64,000 bases of DNA from CAXTSE01 sp964246985 (GTDB lineage Bacteria > Actinomycetota > Actinomycetes > Actinomycetales > Microbacteriaceae), in NCBI GenBank assembly GCA_964246985.1, contig CAXTSE010000004.1, positions 62,001 to 126,000 of the forward strand, written 5' to 3'. Positions 45,252-55,631 of the stretch are shown piece by piece. A program made the translations under genes and the position numbers. Every line of letters begins with the position of its first letter. Within the stretch, counting starts at the first letter, position 1. The notes below the pieces were generated by a model. The model did no database searches. It saw only the letters and a list, made by a program, of their open reading frames with translations, and had not been told where the DNA came from.

Positions 45252-45290
45252 GGGCCTGCTCCTAGGTGGTCGAGGTCGATCGTGGTTGTT

Positions 45291-45306
45291 GTAATCGAAT
45301 GATTAC
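45291..45306. promoter_or_regulatory. Palindromic operator candidate 1 (TetR/MFS gap)
   Basis: GTAATC-GAAT-GATTAC, a perfect 6-bp inverted repeat with a four-base centre, midway between the divergent MFS and tetR genes. A likely TetR binding site, possibly over the efflux promoter. Confidence 0.65.
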
Positions 45307-45312
45307 CAGGAC

Positions 45313-45331
45313 GATAAGTTATCAACTGATA
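45313..45331. promoter_or_regulatory. Overlapping palindromes, operator candidate 2
   Basis: GATAA-G-TTATC (45313-45323) overlaps TATCA-AC-TGATA (45320-45331), ending three bases before the tetR ATG. Binding here would block tetR translation start or promoter and give autoregulation. It is AT-rich against the GC-rich background. Confidence 0.6.
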
Positions 45332-45333
45332 CC

Positions 45334-45978
45334 ATGTCAACCGTGACGTCGACGATTCCGCAGAACGCCCCCGCCGAGCCGGCATCCGGCGTCCGCATGA
45401 AGGCGGGGGAGCGCCGCGAGCTCGTACTCGCCGCCGCCGCCGCGGTCTTCGGCGAGCGCGGCTACTTCGGAGCGACGACGGACGCCGTCGCCAAGGCCGC
45501 CTCGGTCAGCCAGCCGTACGTCGTGCGCATGTTCGGCACGAAGTCCGCGCTCTTCCAGGCCGTGCTCGAGCGGTCCCTCGAGAGCCTGGTCGCGAACTTC
45601 CGCGAGGCGATCGACGAGAGCGTCGCCACCGGCGAGGACCCCGGCTCGTGCATCGGCCGCCGGTACGTCGACCTGCTGTCGGATCGCGGACTGCTGCTGA
45701 GCCTGATGCAGGGTTTCATGCTCGGTGCGGATCCCGAGATCGGCCCGGTCGTGCGCGCCGGCTTCCTCACGGTGTACCGCCTCCTGCGCGACGAGGGCGG
45801 ACTGACGCCCGAGCAGGCATCCGAGTTCCTCAGCGGCGGCATGATGATCAACACGATGGTGGGTCTGCGGATGGGCGCGGAGTTCGACACCGACCCCGAT
45901 GCAGCCGAGATGATCACGGCGATCATGCCGCACAAGGCGCCGCTGTTGCGCGATCTGGCCGAGCGGGACGCGCGATGA
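45334..45978 (+). CDS. TetR family transcriptional regulator
   Basis: DNA-binding repressor of 214 aa. Helix-turn-helix in residues ~25-70: LVLAAAAAVFGERGYFGATT, then VAKAASVSQPYVVRMFGTKSALF (read in two parts), the classic TetR N-terminus. The ligand domain follows and includes Met-rich stretches (GGMMINTMVGLRMG). ATG 45334. Divergent from the EmrB-type pump, its likely target, and overlapping truB by ATGA, an odd pairing. Confidence 0.92.
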   Translation: MSTVTSTIPQNAPAEPASGVRMKAGERRELVLAAAAAVFGERGYFGATTDAVAKAASVSQPYVVRMFGTKSALFQAVLERSLESLVANFREAIDESVATGEDPGSCIGRRYVDLLSDRGLLLSLMQGFMLGADPEIGPVVRAGFLTVYRLLRDEGGLTPEQASEFLSGGMMINTMVGLRMGAEFDTDPDAAEMITAIMPHKAPLLRDLAERDAR

Positions 45979-46859
45979 GCGCATCCGGCATCCTGCTCGT
46001 CGACAAGCCGAGCGGCATGACGAGCCACGACGTGGTCTCACGCGCCCGCCGAGCACTCGGCACCCGGAAGGTCGGTCACGCCGGCACTCTCGATCCGATG
46101 GCGACAGGTCTGCTGCTGCTCGGGGTGGACAGCTCCACCCGGCTGCTGACGTACCTCGTGGGACTCGACAAGCAGTACTCGGCGACCATCCGCCTCGGCG
46201 AGGCGACCGACACCGACGACGCCGAAGGCCAGGTCGTCGCGACCGCGGATGCATCGGGCGTCTCCCGCGCATCGATCGAGACCCACCTCGCCGACCTCCG
46301 CGGACCTATCCAGCAGGTGCCGTCGAGCTACAGCGCCATCAAGGTCGACGGGCGCCGCTCCTACGACCGCGCGCGAGCCGGCGAGGAGGTCGTCCTGGCC
46401 GCTCGTGCGGTGACGATCACCCGGTTCGACGTGCTGGACGAGAGGCGCGAGGGGGCGGTCATCGATCTCGATGTCGTCGTCGGCTGCACCTCGGGCACCT
46501 ACATCCGCGCCCTCGCCCGCGATCTGGGCGCCGCGCTCGGCGTCGGGGGCCATCTCACGGCGCTCCGTCGTGACAGCATCGGGCCCTTCCCCCTGTCGGA
46601 TGCGGTGGCGATCGACGCGATCGACGCCCCGTCCCTGCGCCGCCCGCTCGAGGTCGCGGCGCAGCTGTTCCCGACGGTCGAGCTCGACGAGCAGGCGCAG
46701 ATCGACCTGACCAACGGCAAGCGGGTCGCGCTCGACGCGGTGGACGCGCCCGTGGTCGCCGCGGCGACCCCCGACGGCCGGCTCGTGGGGCTCGTGGAGC
46801 TGAGCGGCGGCGTCGCTCGGGTGCTCGTCAACTTCCCGACCTCGGAGGTGCTCGCATGA
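45975..46859 (+). CDS. truB: tRNA pseudouridine(55) synthase
   Basis: Makes pseudouridine 55 in the T-loop of tRNAs, 294 aa. GILLVDKPSGMTSHDVV at the start, catalytic Asp in VGHAGTLDPMATG near residue 40, QVPSSYSAIKVDG, and RALARDLGAALG; an actinobacterial C-terminal domain follows. ATG 45975 overlaps the tetR stop; the longer frame from 45648 is a shadow of tetR. Truly next to ribF as usual, but separated from rbfA by 7 kb of other genes. Confidence 0.95.
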   Translation: MSASGILLVDKPSGMTSHDVVSRARRALGTRKVGHAGTLDPMATGLLLLGVDSSTRLLTYLVGLDKQYSATIRLGEATDTDDAEGQVVATADASGVSRASIETHLADLRGPIQQVPSSYSAIKVDGRRSYDRARAGEEVVLAARAVTITRFDVLDERREGAVIDLDVVVGCTSGTYIRALARDLGAALGVGGHLTALRRDSIGPFPLSDAVAIDAIDAPSLRRPLEVAAQLFPTVELDEQAQIDLTNGKRVALDAVDAPVVAAATPDGRLVGLVELSGGVARVLVNFPTSEVLA

Positions 46860-47224
46860 TCCTCGGCTACACGATCGCCCTCGTCGGCGTCGCCACCCTC
46901 GTCGGACTCCTCGCGGTCGTGCTCGGGTTCGCGGGCCGGAAGCCCAGCGACATCACGATCCTCGGCCTGGGTCTCGTCGAGGTGCTGCTGATCGCGCAGA
47001 TCGTCATCGCGATCGTCGCGCCCGCGGTCGGGAACAGCCCGACCGGCAACCCCCTCGAGTTCTGGGTGTACCTGGTGACGGCCGCGATCATCCCGCCGCT
47101 CGCGCTGGTGTGGGCGCTCGTCGAGCGCACCCGCTGGAGCACGGTCGTGCTCGGCGTCGCCGCGCTCGCCGTCGCCGTCATGGCCTACCGCATGCACCAG
47201 ATCTGGACCGTGCAGCTGGCCTGA
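46856..47224 (+). CDS. Small membrane protein (four helices), unknown
   Basis: 122 aa with about four hydrophobic segments and few charged residues. A GFAGRKPSDITILGLGLVE loop separates helix 1 and 2. ATG 46856 overlaps the truB stop by four bases. No family recognised with certainty; proteins of this look commonly lie between truB and ribF in Microbacteriaceae (recollection, unverified). Confidence 0.75.
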   Translation: MILGYTIALVGVATLVGLLAVVLGFAGRKPSDITILGLGLVEVLLIAQIVIAIVAPAVGNSPTGNPLEFWVYLVTAAIIPPLALVWALVERTRWSTVVLGVAALAVAVMAYRMHQIWTVQLA

Positions 47225-47268
47225 CCCCATCCTGTTGCGCGCCGTGCGAGCTACTAGTGTGGGTCGCG

Positions 47269-47712
47269 ATGTCCCGCCCCACCGCACCCGACTCGCACCC
47301 GCGCCGCGCGACCGGGATCGGACGCGTCCTCGTGGCGGTCTACGCCGTCCTCGCCATCGCGGCGATCGGACGATCGGTGTTCCAGATCCTCGACAGATTC
47401 GACGAGGCACCCGTCGCCTTCACGCTCTCGGCGGTCGCCGCCATCGTGTACCTCGTCGCGACGCTGTCCCTCGCGCTCCGCTGGGACCGCCTGGCGCTCA
47501 TCACCATCTGCTTCGAGCTGGCCGGTGTGATCGTCGTGGGCGCTCTCAGTCTGTTCGCGCCCGCGGTCCTCGGCCTCGACAGCGTCGACCCGTTCGGTCG
47601 CACCGCGACCGTGTGGAGCGCGTTCGGCGCGGGCTACCTCCTCGTCCCGCTCGTGCTGCCGGTGCTCGGACTGCTCTGGCTGCGCAGGCGTCACCGAACT
47701 GCCGGAGCGTGA
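47269..47712 (+). CDS. Small membrane protein (four helices), unknown
   Basis: 147 aa, with a short basic Pro-rich N-terminus, four hydrophobic segments and an Arg-rich C-terminus (LRRRHRTAGA). ATG 47269 is the likely start, although GTG 47257 is possible. The gene ends 1 bp before ribF GTG and is expressed with it. Topology resembles the previous gene, but no sequence similarity is clear by eye. Confidence 0.72.
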   Translation: MSRPTAPDSHPRRATGIGRVLVAVYAVLAIAAIGRSVFQILDRFDEAPVAFTLSAVAAIVYLVATLSLALRWDRLALITICFELAGVIVVGALSLFAPAVLGLDSVDPFGRTATVWSAFGAGYLLVPLVLPVLGLLWLRRRHRTAGA

Positions 47713-47713
47713 C

Positions 47714-48715
47714 GTGCGTCTCTTCGACGGTCTCGATGCGATACCCGACGGGTTCGGTCCCTCGGCGGTGGCGATCGGCAAATTCGACGGGTTCCATCGC
47801 GGCCACCGGGCGGTGCTCGAGGATCTGACCGCGCGCGCCACGCGGGAGGCCCTGCCGACCGCCGTCGTGACCTTCGACCGCAACCCGCTCAGCATCCTCC
47901 GACCCGAGGCGTGCCCGCCGGCGCTCGTCAGCAGCGCGCAGAAGGTCGAGCTGCTGGCCGCGAGCGGGGTCGACGCGACGCTCATGATCGCGTTCACGCA
48001 GGAGTTCAGCGAGGTGCCTGCCGACGAGTTCGTGCGGCAGGTGCTGGTCGACAGGCTCGCGGCACGCGTCGTCTATGCGGGGCGGGACTTCCGCTTCGGT
48101 GCCCGCGGCGAGGGCGACATCGAGGTGCTCCGGGCGCTCGGCTCCGAGCACGGCTTCGAGGTCGTCGTGCACGACGACGTGACGGTCGCCGATGAGACGG
48201 GGGAGGAGCGCCGCACCTCGTCCACCTGGGTACGCGACCTGCTCGGCGAGGGCCGGGTGCGCGATGCGCGCGCTCTGCTGGGACGCAGTCACCGCATCCG
48301 CTCGACCGTCGTGCACGGTGAGCAGCGGGGTCGCGAGCTCGGCTACCCGACCGCCAACCTCTCGCCCGAGATCGAGGGGATGCTGCCCGCCGACGGCGTC
48401 TACGCCGCGTGGGCGCTGGCCGACGGCGAGCGCTACGGGGCCGCCGTGTCGATCGGCAACAATCCGACGTTCGACGGCATCCCGCAGCATCAGGTCGAGG
48501 CGCATCTGCTCGATCAGAAGCTCGACCTCTACGACCGGCCGATCGAGCTCGAGTTCGTCGAGTTCATCCGCTCGATGCACAAGTTCGACTCGGTCGAGTC
48601 TCTCGTCGCGCAGATGAATGCCGACGAGCTGCGCATCCGCAAGCTGCTGGCTGCGGACGCCGAGACCGGTCTCGATCCGGCCCCTCAGCTGCTCGGGAGT
48701 CCGGCGCGCCCGTAG
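47714..48715 (+). CDS. ribF: Bifunctional riboflavin kinase/FAD synthetase
   Basis: Makes FMN then FAD, 333 aa. N-terminal nucleotidyltransferase domain with AIGKFDGFHRGHRAVLE near residue 20 and TFDRNPLSIL; C-terminal kinase domain with GRELGYPTANL and the NNPTFDG loop. GTG 47714. Its 3' end overlaps the convergent MDMPI-like gene by 31 bp. Confidence 0.95.
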   Translation: MRLFDGLDAIPDGFGPSAVAIGKFDGFHRGHRAVLEDLTARATREALPTAVVTFDRNPLSILRPEACPPALVSSAQKVELLAASGVDATLMIAFTQEFSEVPADEFVRQVLVDRLAARVVYAGRDFRFGARGEGDIEVLRALGSEHGFEVVVHDDVTVADETGEERRTSSTWVRDLLGEGRVRDARALLGRSHRIRSTVVHGEQRGRELGYPTANLSPEIEGMLPADGVYAAWALADGERYGAAVSIGNNPTFDGIPQHQVEAHLLDQKLDLYDRPIELEFVEFIRSMHKFDSVESLVAQMNADELRIRKLLAADAETGLDPAPQLLGSPARP

Positions 48716-49194
48716 AGGAACAGCGTCAGCTCGCGCGCCGTGCCGACGAGGTCCGCGCCTCGGCCGAGCGTCCAGCCGGCGTCGGAGGCGCGCAGAGTGC
48801 GGTCGCGGATGACAGCGCGCACGGGCAGGGGAGCCGACAGGGCCCGCGCCAGGCAGACGGCCCCCGAGATGGTCGGATCGACGACGAGACGCTCGCCCCC
48901 GGCCTCGTAGGCGGCGACCAGCGCCAGCCCGAGGTCGCCGATGCGCACCCGGCGTCGTCGACGTGCGGAGGCGACGGCGCCCTCGAAGGCGGCGAGCCGC
49001 GACAGGTCGAGCGCCGGGGCGGCGAGCCCGACAGGCGATGCGGATCCGGCGGGGGCGAGGAGGGCGACGGCGCGTTCCAGCTCGGTGAGCCTGACACCCC
49101 AGTCCGCGCTGACCGCGGACTCGTCGACGCGCGGCCGCTGGCTGAGCGGCAGATACCGTCCCAGGTCGCGGGCGTCGGAGGAGTCGTCGGGCAC
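48685..49194 (-). CDS. Hypothetical protein resembling the C-terminal part of mycothiol-dependent isomerase family
   Basis: 169 aa, soluble. The ending GTARELTLFLYGRAGLP resembles the C-terminal domain (MDMPI_C) of maleylpyruvate-isomerase-like proteins in Actinobacteria; the N-terminal DinB-like four-helix part with metal ligands is missing. A basic RRRRRVR patch lies in the middle. GTG 49194 start. It overlaps the ribF end antisense. Function unknown; the resemblance is weak. Confidence 0.6.
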   Translation of the reverse strand: MPDDSSDARDLGRYLPLSQRPRVDESAVSADWGVRLTELERAVALLAPAGSASPVGLAAPALDLSRLAAFEGAVASARRRRRVRIGDLGLALVAAYEAGGERLVVDPTISGAVCLARALSAPLPVRAVIRDRTLRASDAGWTLGRGADLVGTARELTLFLYGRAGLPSS

Positions 49195-49228
49195 GGCGCG
49201 AGTCTAGGTCAGCGCCTAGGCTCGGACG

Positions 49229-50473
49229 GTGACGACCGCAGCTTCCGCCCTCTTCCGGCGGGACCGCATCCTCGCGCTGCTCGGCATCGTCCTGGTCGCG
49301 ATCAACCTCCGCACGGCGGTGGGTGCGGTGTCGCCCATCATCGACCTGATCGACGACGACATCGCGCTGAGCGGCATCGTGCTCAGCCTCATCGGCGCGG
49401 CCCCGCCCCTGATCTTCGCGGTGAGCGGGCTCATCGGTCCGCTCGTCGCGCGCTGGATCGGATTCGAACGGGGCATGGTCGTCATCGTCGTGTTCCTCGT
49501 CGCGGGCCCGTTGCTGCGGGCAGCCGCGCCGAATGCCGCGATCCTCGTCGTCGGCACAGTGGTCGCTCTGCTCGGTGCCGGCGTCGGCAACGTCCTGCTC
49601 CCTCCTCTCGTCAAGCGGCATTTCCCCGACCGCATCGGGCTCATCACCGCGGTCTATGTGACGATCATGTCGGTCGGCGCCACCATCACCCCGGTGCTCG
49701 CGGTGCCGATCGCCGAGTCGACGAGCTGGCGCAGCTCGCTGGGCATCTGGGCCGCGACCGCGGCGGTGGCCGCCGTGCCGTGGATCCTCGAGCTCGTCGT
49801 GCGCACCCGGCGCGTGCCGACCGAGACGTCGCAGCTGCGCGCCGCCGAGATCGCGGCCGAGCCGGCGCTCTCGGGCGGGATGGTCCGCTCGCGCATCGCG
49901 TGGGCGACAGCGCTGATGTTCGCCACCGCGGCGCTCGGGGCGTACGCGATGTTCGCCTGGCTGCCCTCCTTGCTCGTCGACACCGCGGGCGTCTCCGCGG
50001 CCGAGGCCGGAGTGCTGCTCGGGGTGTTCGCGGCCTGCGGGTTCCCCGCCGCCCTCGCGGTGCCGGTGCTCGCCGCTCGGCTGCAGTCGGTGCGGCCGAT
50101 CATCATCGCGGGGATCCTGTTCTTCGTGGCCGGGTACCTCGGACTCCTGCTCGCCCCGTCGACGCTCCCGCTGCTCTGGGTGCTGCTCGTCGGCCTCGGT
50201 CCGCTGTTCTTCCCGCTCGGGCTCGCCCTGATCAACCTGCGCACGCGCACGAGCGGCGGCTCGGTCGCCCTGAGCGGCTTCGTGCAGGGCGTCGGCTACG
50301 TGGTCGGGGCGGCGGGTCCGGTCGTCGTCGGGCTGCTGCGGGACGCCACCGGGGGCTGGACCGCACCGCTGATCTTCCTGATCGCGAGCGTCGCGCTCAC
50401 GGTGCCCGGACTCGTCGTGCTCGGTCGGCCGAGGTTCGTCGAGGACGAGCTCGAGGGTCGCGCGAGCGCCTAG
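49229..50473 (+). CDS. MFS transporter of CynX/NimT type
   Basis: Twelve-helix transporter of 414 aa. The NLRTAVGAVSPII segment in helix 1 and WRSSLGIWA near helix 6 match the cyanate/2-nitroimidazole transporter group. No enzyme for cyanate is nearby, so the substrate is open. GTG 49229. Its stop shares CTAG with the stop of the convergent gene. Confidence 0.88.
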   Translation: MTTAASALFRRDRILALLGIVLVAINLRTAVGAVSPIIDLIDDDIALSGIVLSLIGAAPPLIFAVSGLIGPLVARWIGFERGMVVIVVFLVAGPLLRAAAPNAAILVVGTVVALLGAGVGNVLLPPLVKRHFPDRIGLITAVYVTIMSVGATITPVLAVPIAESTSWRSSLGIWAATAAVAAVPWILELVVRTRRVPTETSQLRAAEIAAEPALSGGMVRSRIAWATALMFATAALGAYAMFAWLPSLLVDTAGVSAAEAGVLLGVFAACGFPAALAVPVLAARLQSVRPIIIAGILFFVAGYLGLLLAPSTLPLLWVLLVGLGPLFFPLGLALINLRTRTSGGSVALSGFVQGVGYVVGAAGPVVVGLLRDATGGWTAPLIFLIASVALTVPGLVVLGRPRFVEDELEGRASA

Positions 50474-50844
50474 GCGGAGGCCTGGTAGGCGCTGAGCGCG
50501 GCGCTCACCGCGTAGACGACGGCGATCATCACGACGAGAGCGACGATCGGCAGGAAGAATCCGACCCGGCGACGTACGAACCTGACGATCATGAAGCCGA
50601 CCGGCAGGAACCAGCCGAACACGATGCCCGCGTTGCCTACCACCAGCATGCCGGTCAGGTAGTCGGGGTTGCAGCGCAAGCCGTCGGGGGCGACACCGTC
50701 GCAGGCCGCCGACAGGCCCGAGAGCTGCTGCATGAACGCCAGCAGGATCAGGCCGACGAGGCCGGTGACGAGGGCGAGCAGGAGGCCGGCCACGATGTCG
50801 GCGATCCGGAGCGCACTGCTCGGCGCGGACGGGGGCGTCGTCAT
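50470..50844 (-). CDS. Small membrane protein, unknown
   Basis: 124 aa with three helices (about residues 13-38, 63-88, 96-117) and two cysteines in the loop after helix 1 (AACDGVAPDGLRC), probably outside and able to form a disulfide. It resembles many short actinobacterial membrane proteins without known role. Single gene; convergent with the CynX-type transporter. Confidence 0.75.
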   Translation of the reverse strand: MTTPPSAPSSALRIADIVAGLLLALVTGLVGLILLAFMQQLSGLSAACDGVAPDGLRCNPDYLTGMLVVGNAGIVFGWFLPVGFMIVRFVRRRVGFFLPIVALVVMIAVVYAVSAALSAYQASA

Positions 50845-50905
50845 GATGCCAGCGTAGCCGCGCGTGCCTGCGGCCCCTGCCGGTGGGCGTGCTTACGATG
50901 ACGTC

Positions 50906-51208
50906 ATGGACGAGTCGGTGGCGATCACGCGCGTGATCGACCTGCCGCCCTCTGTCGTCGAGGAGGCCTTCACCGATCCGGTGCTGGCCGAGGGATGGTT
51001 CCACCCGACGCTGCTCCCGTCCGCGAGCGAGGCGCAGTTCGCGATCGACGAGGTCGCGGGGGGCACCCGCGGCGCCAGCACGCGGGTCACGGTGACGGCG
51101 GCCACCGCAGCCGAGGCCGACCACCGGCTCGACCTCCTCGAGAACCTGCTGCGCGGGCATCCCGTCGACTGGACGGCGGAGGCCAGGCGCGACACCGGGG
51201 TGGCCTGA
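50906..51208 (+). CDS. Small hypothetical protein, possibly SRPBCC-like
   Basis: 100 aa. The start ITRVIDLPPSVVEEAFTDPV recalls the first strand and helix of SRPBCC/AHSA1 proteins, but the chain is too short for the full fold. ATG 50906 fits the region better than GTG or longer starts from 50864. It ends 60 bp before deoC. Low certainty of function; coding status supported by codon pattern and placement. Confidence 0.6.
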   Translation: MDESVAITRVIDLPPSVVEEAFTDPVLAEGWFHPTLLPSASEAQFAIDEVAGGTRGASTRVTVTAATAAEADHRLDLLENLLRGHPVDWTAEARRDTGVA

Positions 51209-51268
51209 GACGTCGGATGCAGACCCTGCACCCCGCCGCCGTCCAGCACCCCGCCGTAGACTGGCGAC

Positions 51269-52279
51269 GTGAATGCACCGTCGCGAGCCCTTGCGCCAGC
51301 TGAGCGCGCCACCCAGCTGATCGGGGGCGATCTCACCGAGAAGAGCCTGCGGCTACACCTCGAGGGTCTGCCGGGCGTCGATGCCGTCGGGCTGGAGCAG
51401 CGCGCCGCAGCCCTCGGCACCCGTTCGGTCAAGACGACCTCCAAGGCCTGGGCCCTCGACCGCATCATCGAGCTCATCGACCTCACGACGCTCGAGGGCG
51501 CCGACACCCCCGGCAAGGTGCGGTCGCTCGTGGCGAAGGCGCTCACGCCCGATCCGTCCGATCCGAGCACGCCGCGGGTGGCCGCGGTCTGCGTCTACGG
51601 CGACATGGTGCCGGATGCGGTGGCCGCGCTGGGTGCCGCCCACGGTGATCCGGATGACGGCCTCGTCTCGGTCGCCGCCGTCGCCACCGCCTTCCCGAGC
51701 GGCCGGGCCTCGCTGCAGGTCAAGCTGTCGGACACCGCCGACGCGGTCGCCGCCGGTGCCGACGAGATCGACATGGTGATCGACCGCGGCGCCTTCCTCG
51801 CGGGGCGGTACGGGCTGGTCTTCGACCAGATCGTCGCCGTCAAGGAGGCCTGCCGCCGCGGAGACGGCTCGTACGCGAGTCTCAAGGTGATCCTCGAGAC
51901 GGGGGAGCTCAGCACCTACGACAACGTGCGGCGGGCATCCTGGCTCGCGATCCTCGCGGGCGGGGACTTCATCAAGACCTCGACCGGCAAGGTGAGCCCG
52001 GCGGCGACGCTGCCCGTGACGCTGCTGATGCTCGAGGTCGTGCGCGACTGGCACCGCCTCACGGGCGAGCGCATCGGCGTGAAGCCGGCCGGCGGCATCC
52101 GCACGTCCAAGGACGCGATCAAGTACCTCGTGACAGTGGCCGAGACGGTCGGCGAGCAGTGGCTGCAGCCGCACCTGTTCCGGTTCGGCGCCTCGAGCCT
52201 GCTCAACGACGTGCTGCTGCAGCGCCAGAAGCTCGCCACCGGCCACTACTCCGGCCCCGACTACGTCACGATCGACTAG
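51269..52279 (+). CDS. deoC: Deoxyribose-phosphate aldolase
   Basis: Cleaves 2-deoxyribose 5-phosphate to glyceraldehyde 3-phosphate and acetaldehyde; 336 aa, the long actinobacterial form. Schiff-base lysine in GGDFIKTSTGK near residue 238; proton-relay lysine in GVKPAGGIRTS; DEIDMVIDRGAF. GTG 51269. It is followed 11 bp later by two aldehyde dehydrogenase genes, suggesting oxidation of the acetaldehyde product. Confidence 0.95.
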   Translation: MNAPSRALAPAERATQLIGGDLTEKSLRLHLEGLPGVDAVGLEQRAAALGTRSVKTTSKAWALDRIIELIDLTTLEGADTPGKVRSLVAKALTPDPSDPSTPRVAAVCVYGDMVPDAVAALGAAHGDPDDGLVSVAAVATAFPSGRASLQVKLSDTADAVAAGADEIDMVIDRGAFLAGRYGLVFDQIVAVKEACRRGDGSYASLKVILETGELSTYDNVRRASWLAILAGGDFIKTSTGKVSPAATLPVTLLMLEVVRDWHRLTGERIGVKPAGGIRTSKDAIKYLVTVAETVGEQWLQPHLFRFGASSLLNDVLLQRQKLATGHYSGPDYVTID

Positions 52280-52290
52280 GACCAGAAGAC

Positions 52291-53786
<1,496 letters not shown>

Positions 53787-53790
<4 letters not shown>

Positions 53791-54647
53791 GCACCCGTCT
53801 CGCCATCCCCAAGACCTACAAGCTGTACATCGGCGGCAAGTTCCCCCGCAGCGAGTCCGGGCGCACCTACGAGGTGCTCGGCAAGAAGGGCGTCTTCCTC
53901 GCCAACGCGTCTCTCGCCAGCCGCAAGGACGCGCGCGACGCCGTCGTGGCGGCGCGGGGTGCGTTCGCCGGATGGGCGGGCGCGACCGCCTACAACCGCG
54001 GTCAGGTGATCTACCGCGTCGCGGAGATCCTCGAGGGGCGTCGGGAGCAGTTCGTGGAGGAGATCAGCGCGTCCGAGGGTGTGTCCGCCGCCGTAGCGGG
54101 CGCCCAGGTCGACGCCGCCGTCGACACCTGGGTCTGGTACGCGGGCTGGGCCGACAAGTACGTGCAGGTCGCCGGATCGGGCAATCCGGTCTCGGGGCCG
54201 TACTTCAACCTGTCGGTGCCGGAGCCGACGGGTGTGGCCGCGATCGTGGCGCCGCAGGGCTCGCAGAGCCTTCTCGGGCTGACGAGCGTGCTCGCACCGG
54301 CCCTGGTCAGCGGCAACACCGTCGTCGTGATCGCCGATCAGCAGCACCCGCTGAGCGCGATCAGCCTCGGGGAGGTGCTGGCGACGAGCGATGTCCCCGG
54401 AGGCGTGGTCAACATCCTGACCGGCTCGCCCGCCGAGATCGCCCCGTGGCTCGCATCGCACGCCGATGTCAACGCGCTCGACCTGACCGGCGCCAGCGCC
54501 CTCGAGTGGATCGACCTCGAGATCGCTGCTGCCGACACGCTGAAGCGGGTCGTCGGTCCCGAGCCGGGCGTCCCCGGCCTGTCGCTCGACCGCATCCTCG
54601 CCTTCGTCGAGACCAAGACCGTCTGGCACACGAAGGCCCTGCTGTAA
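53787..54647 (+). CDS. Half-length aldehyde dehydrogenase homologue lacking the catalytic domain
   Basis: 286 aa matching only the cofactor-binding half of the family: YKLYIGGKFPRSESGRTYEV, VPEPTGVAAIVAPQ, and VVNILTGSPAEIAPWLASH. The ELGGK glutamate and the GQxCC catalytic cysteine region are absent; instead the protein ends with a distinct ~60-residue tail containing KTVWHTKALL. The reading frame is intact and the gene is GTGA-coupled to the full dehydrogenase, so it is probably a maintained partner rather than a decayed gene. An organised pair of this kind after deoC is known from other Actinobacteria by recollection. Confidence 0.85.
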
Positions 54648-54675
54648 TCGGTACGTAACGAACCGGTAACGGCCG

Positions 54676-54684
54676 TGCTACAGT
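54676..54684 (+). promoter_or_regulatory. Possible extended -10 promoter of the glycerophosphodiesterase gene
   Basis: TGCTACAGT holds a TACAGT -10-like hexamer (54679-54684) with an upstream TG, 65 bp before the ATG. Repeated GTAACG/GGTAAC elements lie just before it. No clear -35 is seen. Confidence 0.3.
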
Positions 54685-54748
54685 CGGGCCACCCGCGACG
54701 AGGCGGGCGCAGGACCACCCATCCTGCAACCCGATCCGAAGGCCCTTC

Positions 54749-55627
54749 ATGGCGTCGACCCATCGTGTGCGCAGATCGCTCGCCGCGGCAGCGATCACTC
54801 TCGCGATGGTCCTGGTGCTGGTGCTGAATCCCGACGCGACGACGGCCTACGCCGCCAACATGCTGGGCACGTTGCGGGCGCCGGGGGAGGCGTCCTTCAT
54901 CGCCGGGCATCGAGGAGACAGGGCGACCGCCCCCGAGAACACCGTCCCGGCGTTCCAGGCCGCGGTCGCGAACGGACTCGACTTCATCGAGACCGACGTC
55001 CAGCTGACCTCGGACGGCCAGGCCGTGCTCATCCACGACGAGACCGTCGACCGCACGACCGACGGCACGGGCGGCGTCCGCGACCTGACGTTCGCCCAGG
55101 TGCGGGCTCTCGACGCGGGCTCGTGGTTCGCACCGCAGTTCGCCGGCACCCGCGTGCCGAGCCTCGGCGAGTACCTCGACATCATCAGGGCATCCCGCCA
55201 GAAGGCGCTGATCGAGCTCAAGGGCTTCTGGACCCGGCCGCAGATCCGCGGCATCCTCGACCAGATCTACGTGCGGGGGGTCCAGGACCGGGTCGTGTTC
55301 GCGAGCTTCCACTACACGACGGTCGAGAACCTCGGACTCGCGGCCCCCGCCTTCCCGACCGTCATCATCGCACGCGACCTGCCCGCGGATCCGGCCGGCC
55401 TCGCGACCTTCTACGGCGCGATCGGCGTCATGACGACCCCGTGGTCGCTCAACCAGGCCCCCGGTGCCGTGCACACGATGCACGAGGCGGGTCTCGGGGT
55501 GCTTCTCTACACGCTGAACAGCGAGAAGCGCTGGAGCACGGCGCTGCGCTACGGCGTCGACGGCATCGTGACCGACACCCCGAGCGACCTCGACGCCTGG
55601 ATCGCCGAGACGGCCCCCGGCACGTGA
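54749..55627 (+). CDS. Secreted glycerophosphodiester phosphodiesterase
   Basis: GDPD-family enzyme of 292 aa, releasing an alcohol and glycerol 3-phosphate from glycerophosphodiesters, outside the membrane. Signal peptide (residues ~10-36), catalytic HRG in IAGHRGDRATAPENT, metal ligands in FIETDVQLTSDG and HDETVDRTTDG, and C-terminal GIVTDTPSDL. ATG 54749. Single gene. Confidence 0.92.
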   Translation: MASTHRVRRSLAAAAITLAMVLVLVLNPDATTAYAANMLGTLRAPGEASFIAGHRGDRATAPENTVPAFQAAVANGLDFIETDVQLTSDGQAVLIHDETVDRTTDGTGGVRDLTFAQVRALDAGSWFAPQFAGTRVPSLGEYLDIIRASRQKALIELKGFWTRPQIRGILDQIYVRGVQDRVVFASFHYTTVENLGLAAPAFPTVIIARDLPADPAGLATFYGAIGVMTTPWSLNQAPGAVHTMHEAGLGVLLYTLNSEKRWSTALRYGVDGIVTDTPSDLDAWIAETAPGT

Positions 55628-55631
55628 CGGC

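Noticed and set aside
47546..51160. 1204-codon minus-strand frame
   Set aside because: Runs antisense to ribF and the CynX-type gene; Arg/Gly/Pro-rich composition shows a frame shadow.
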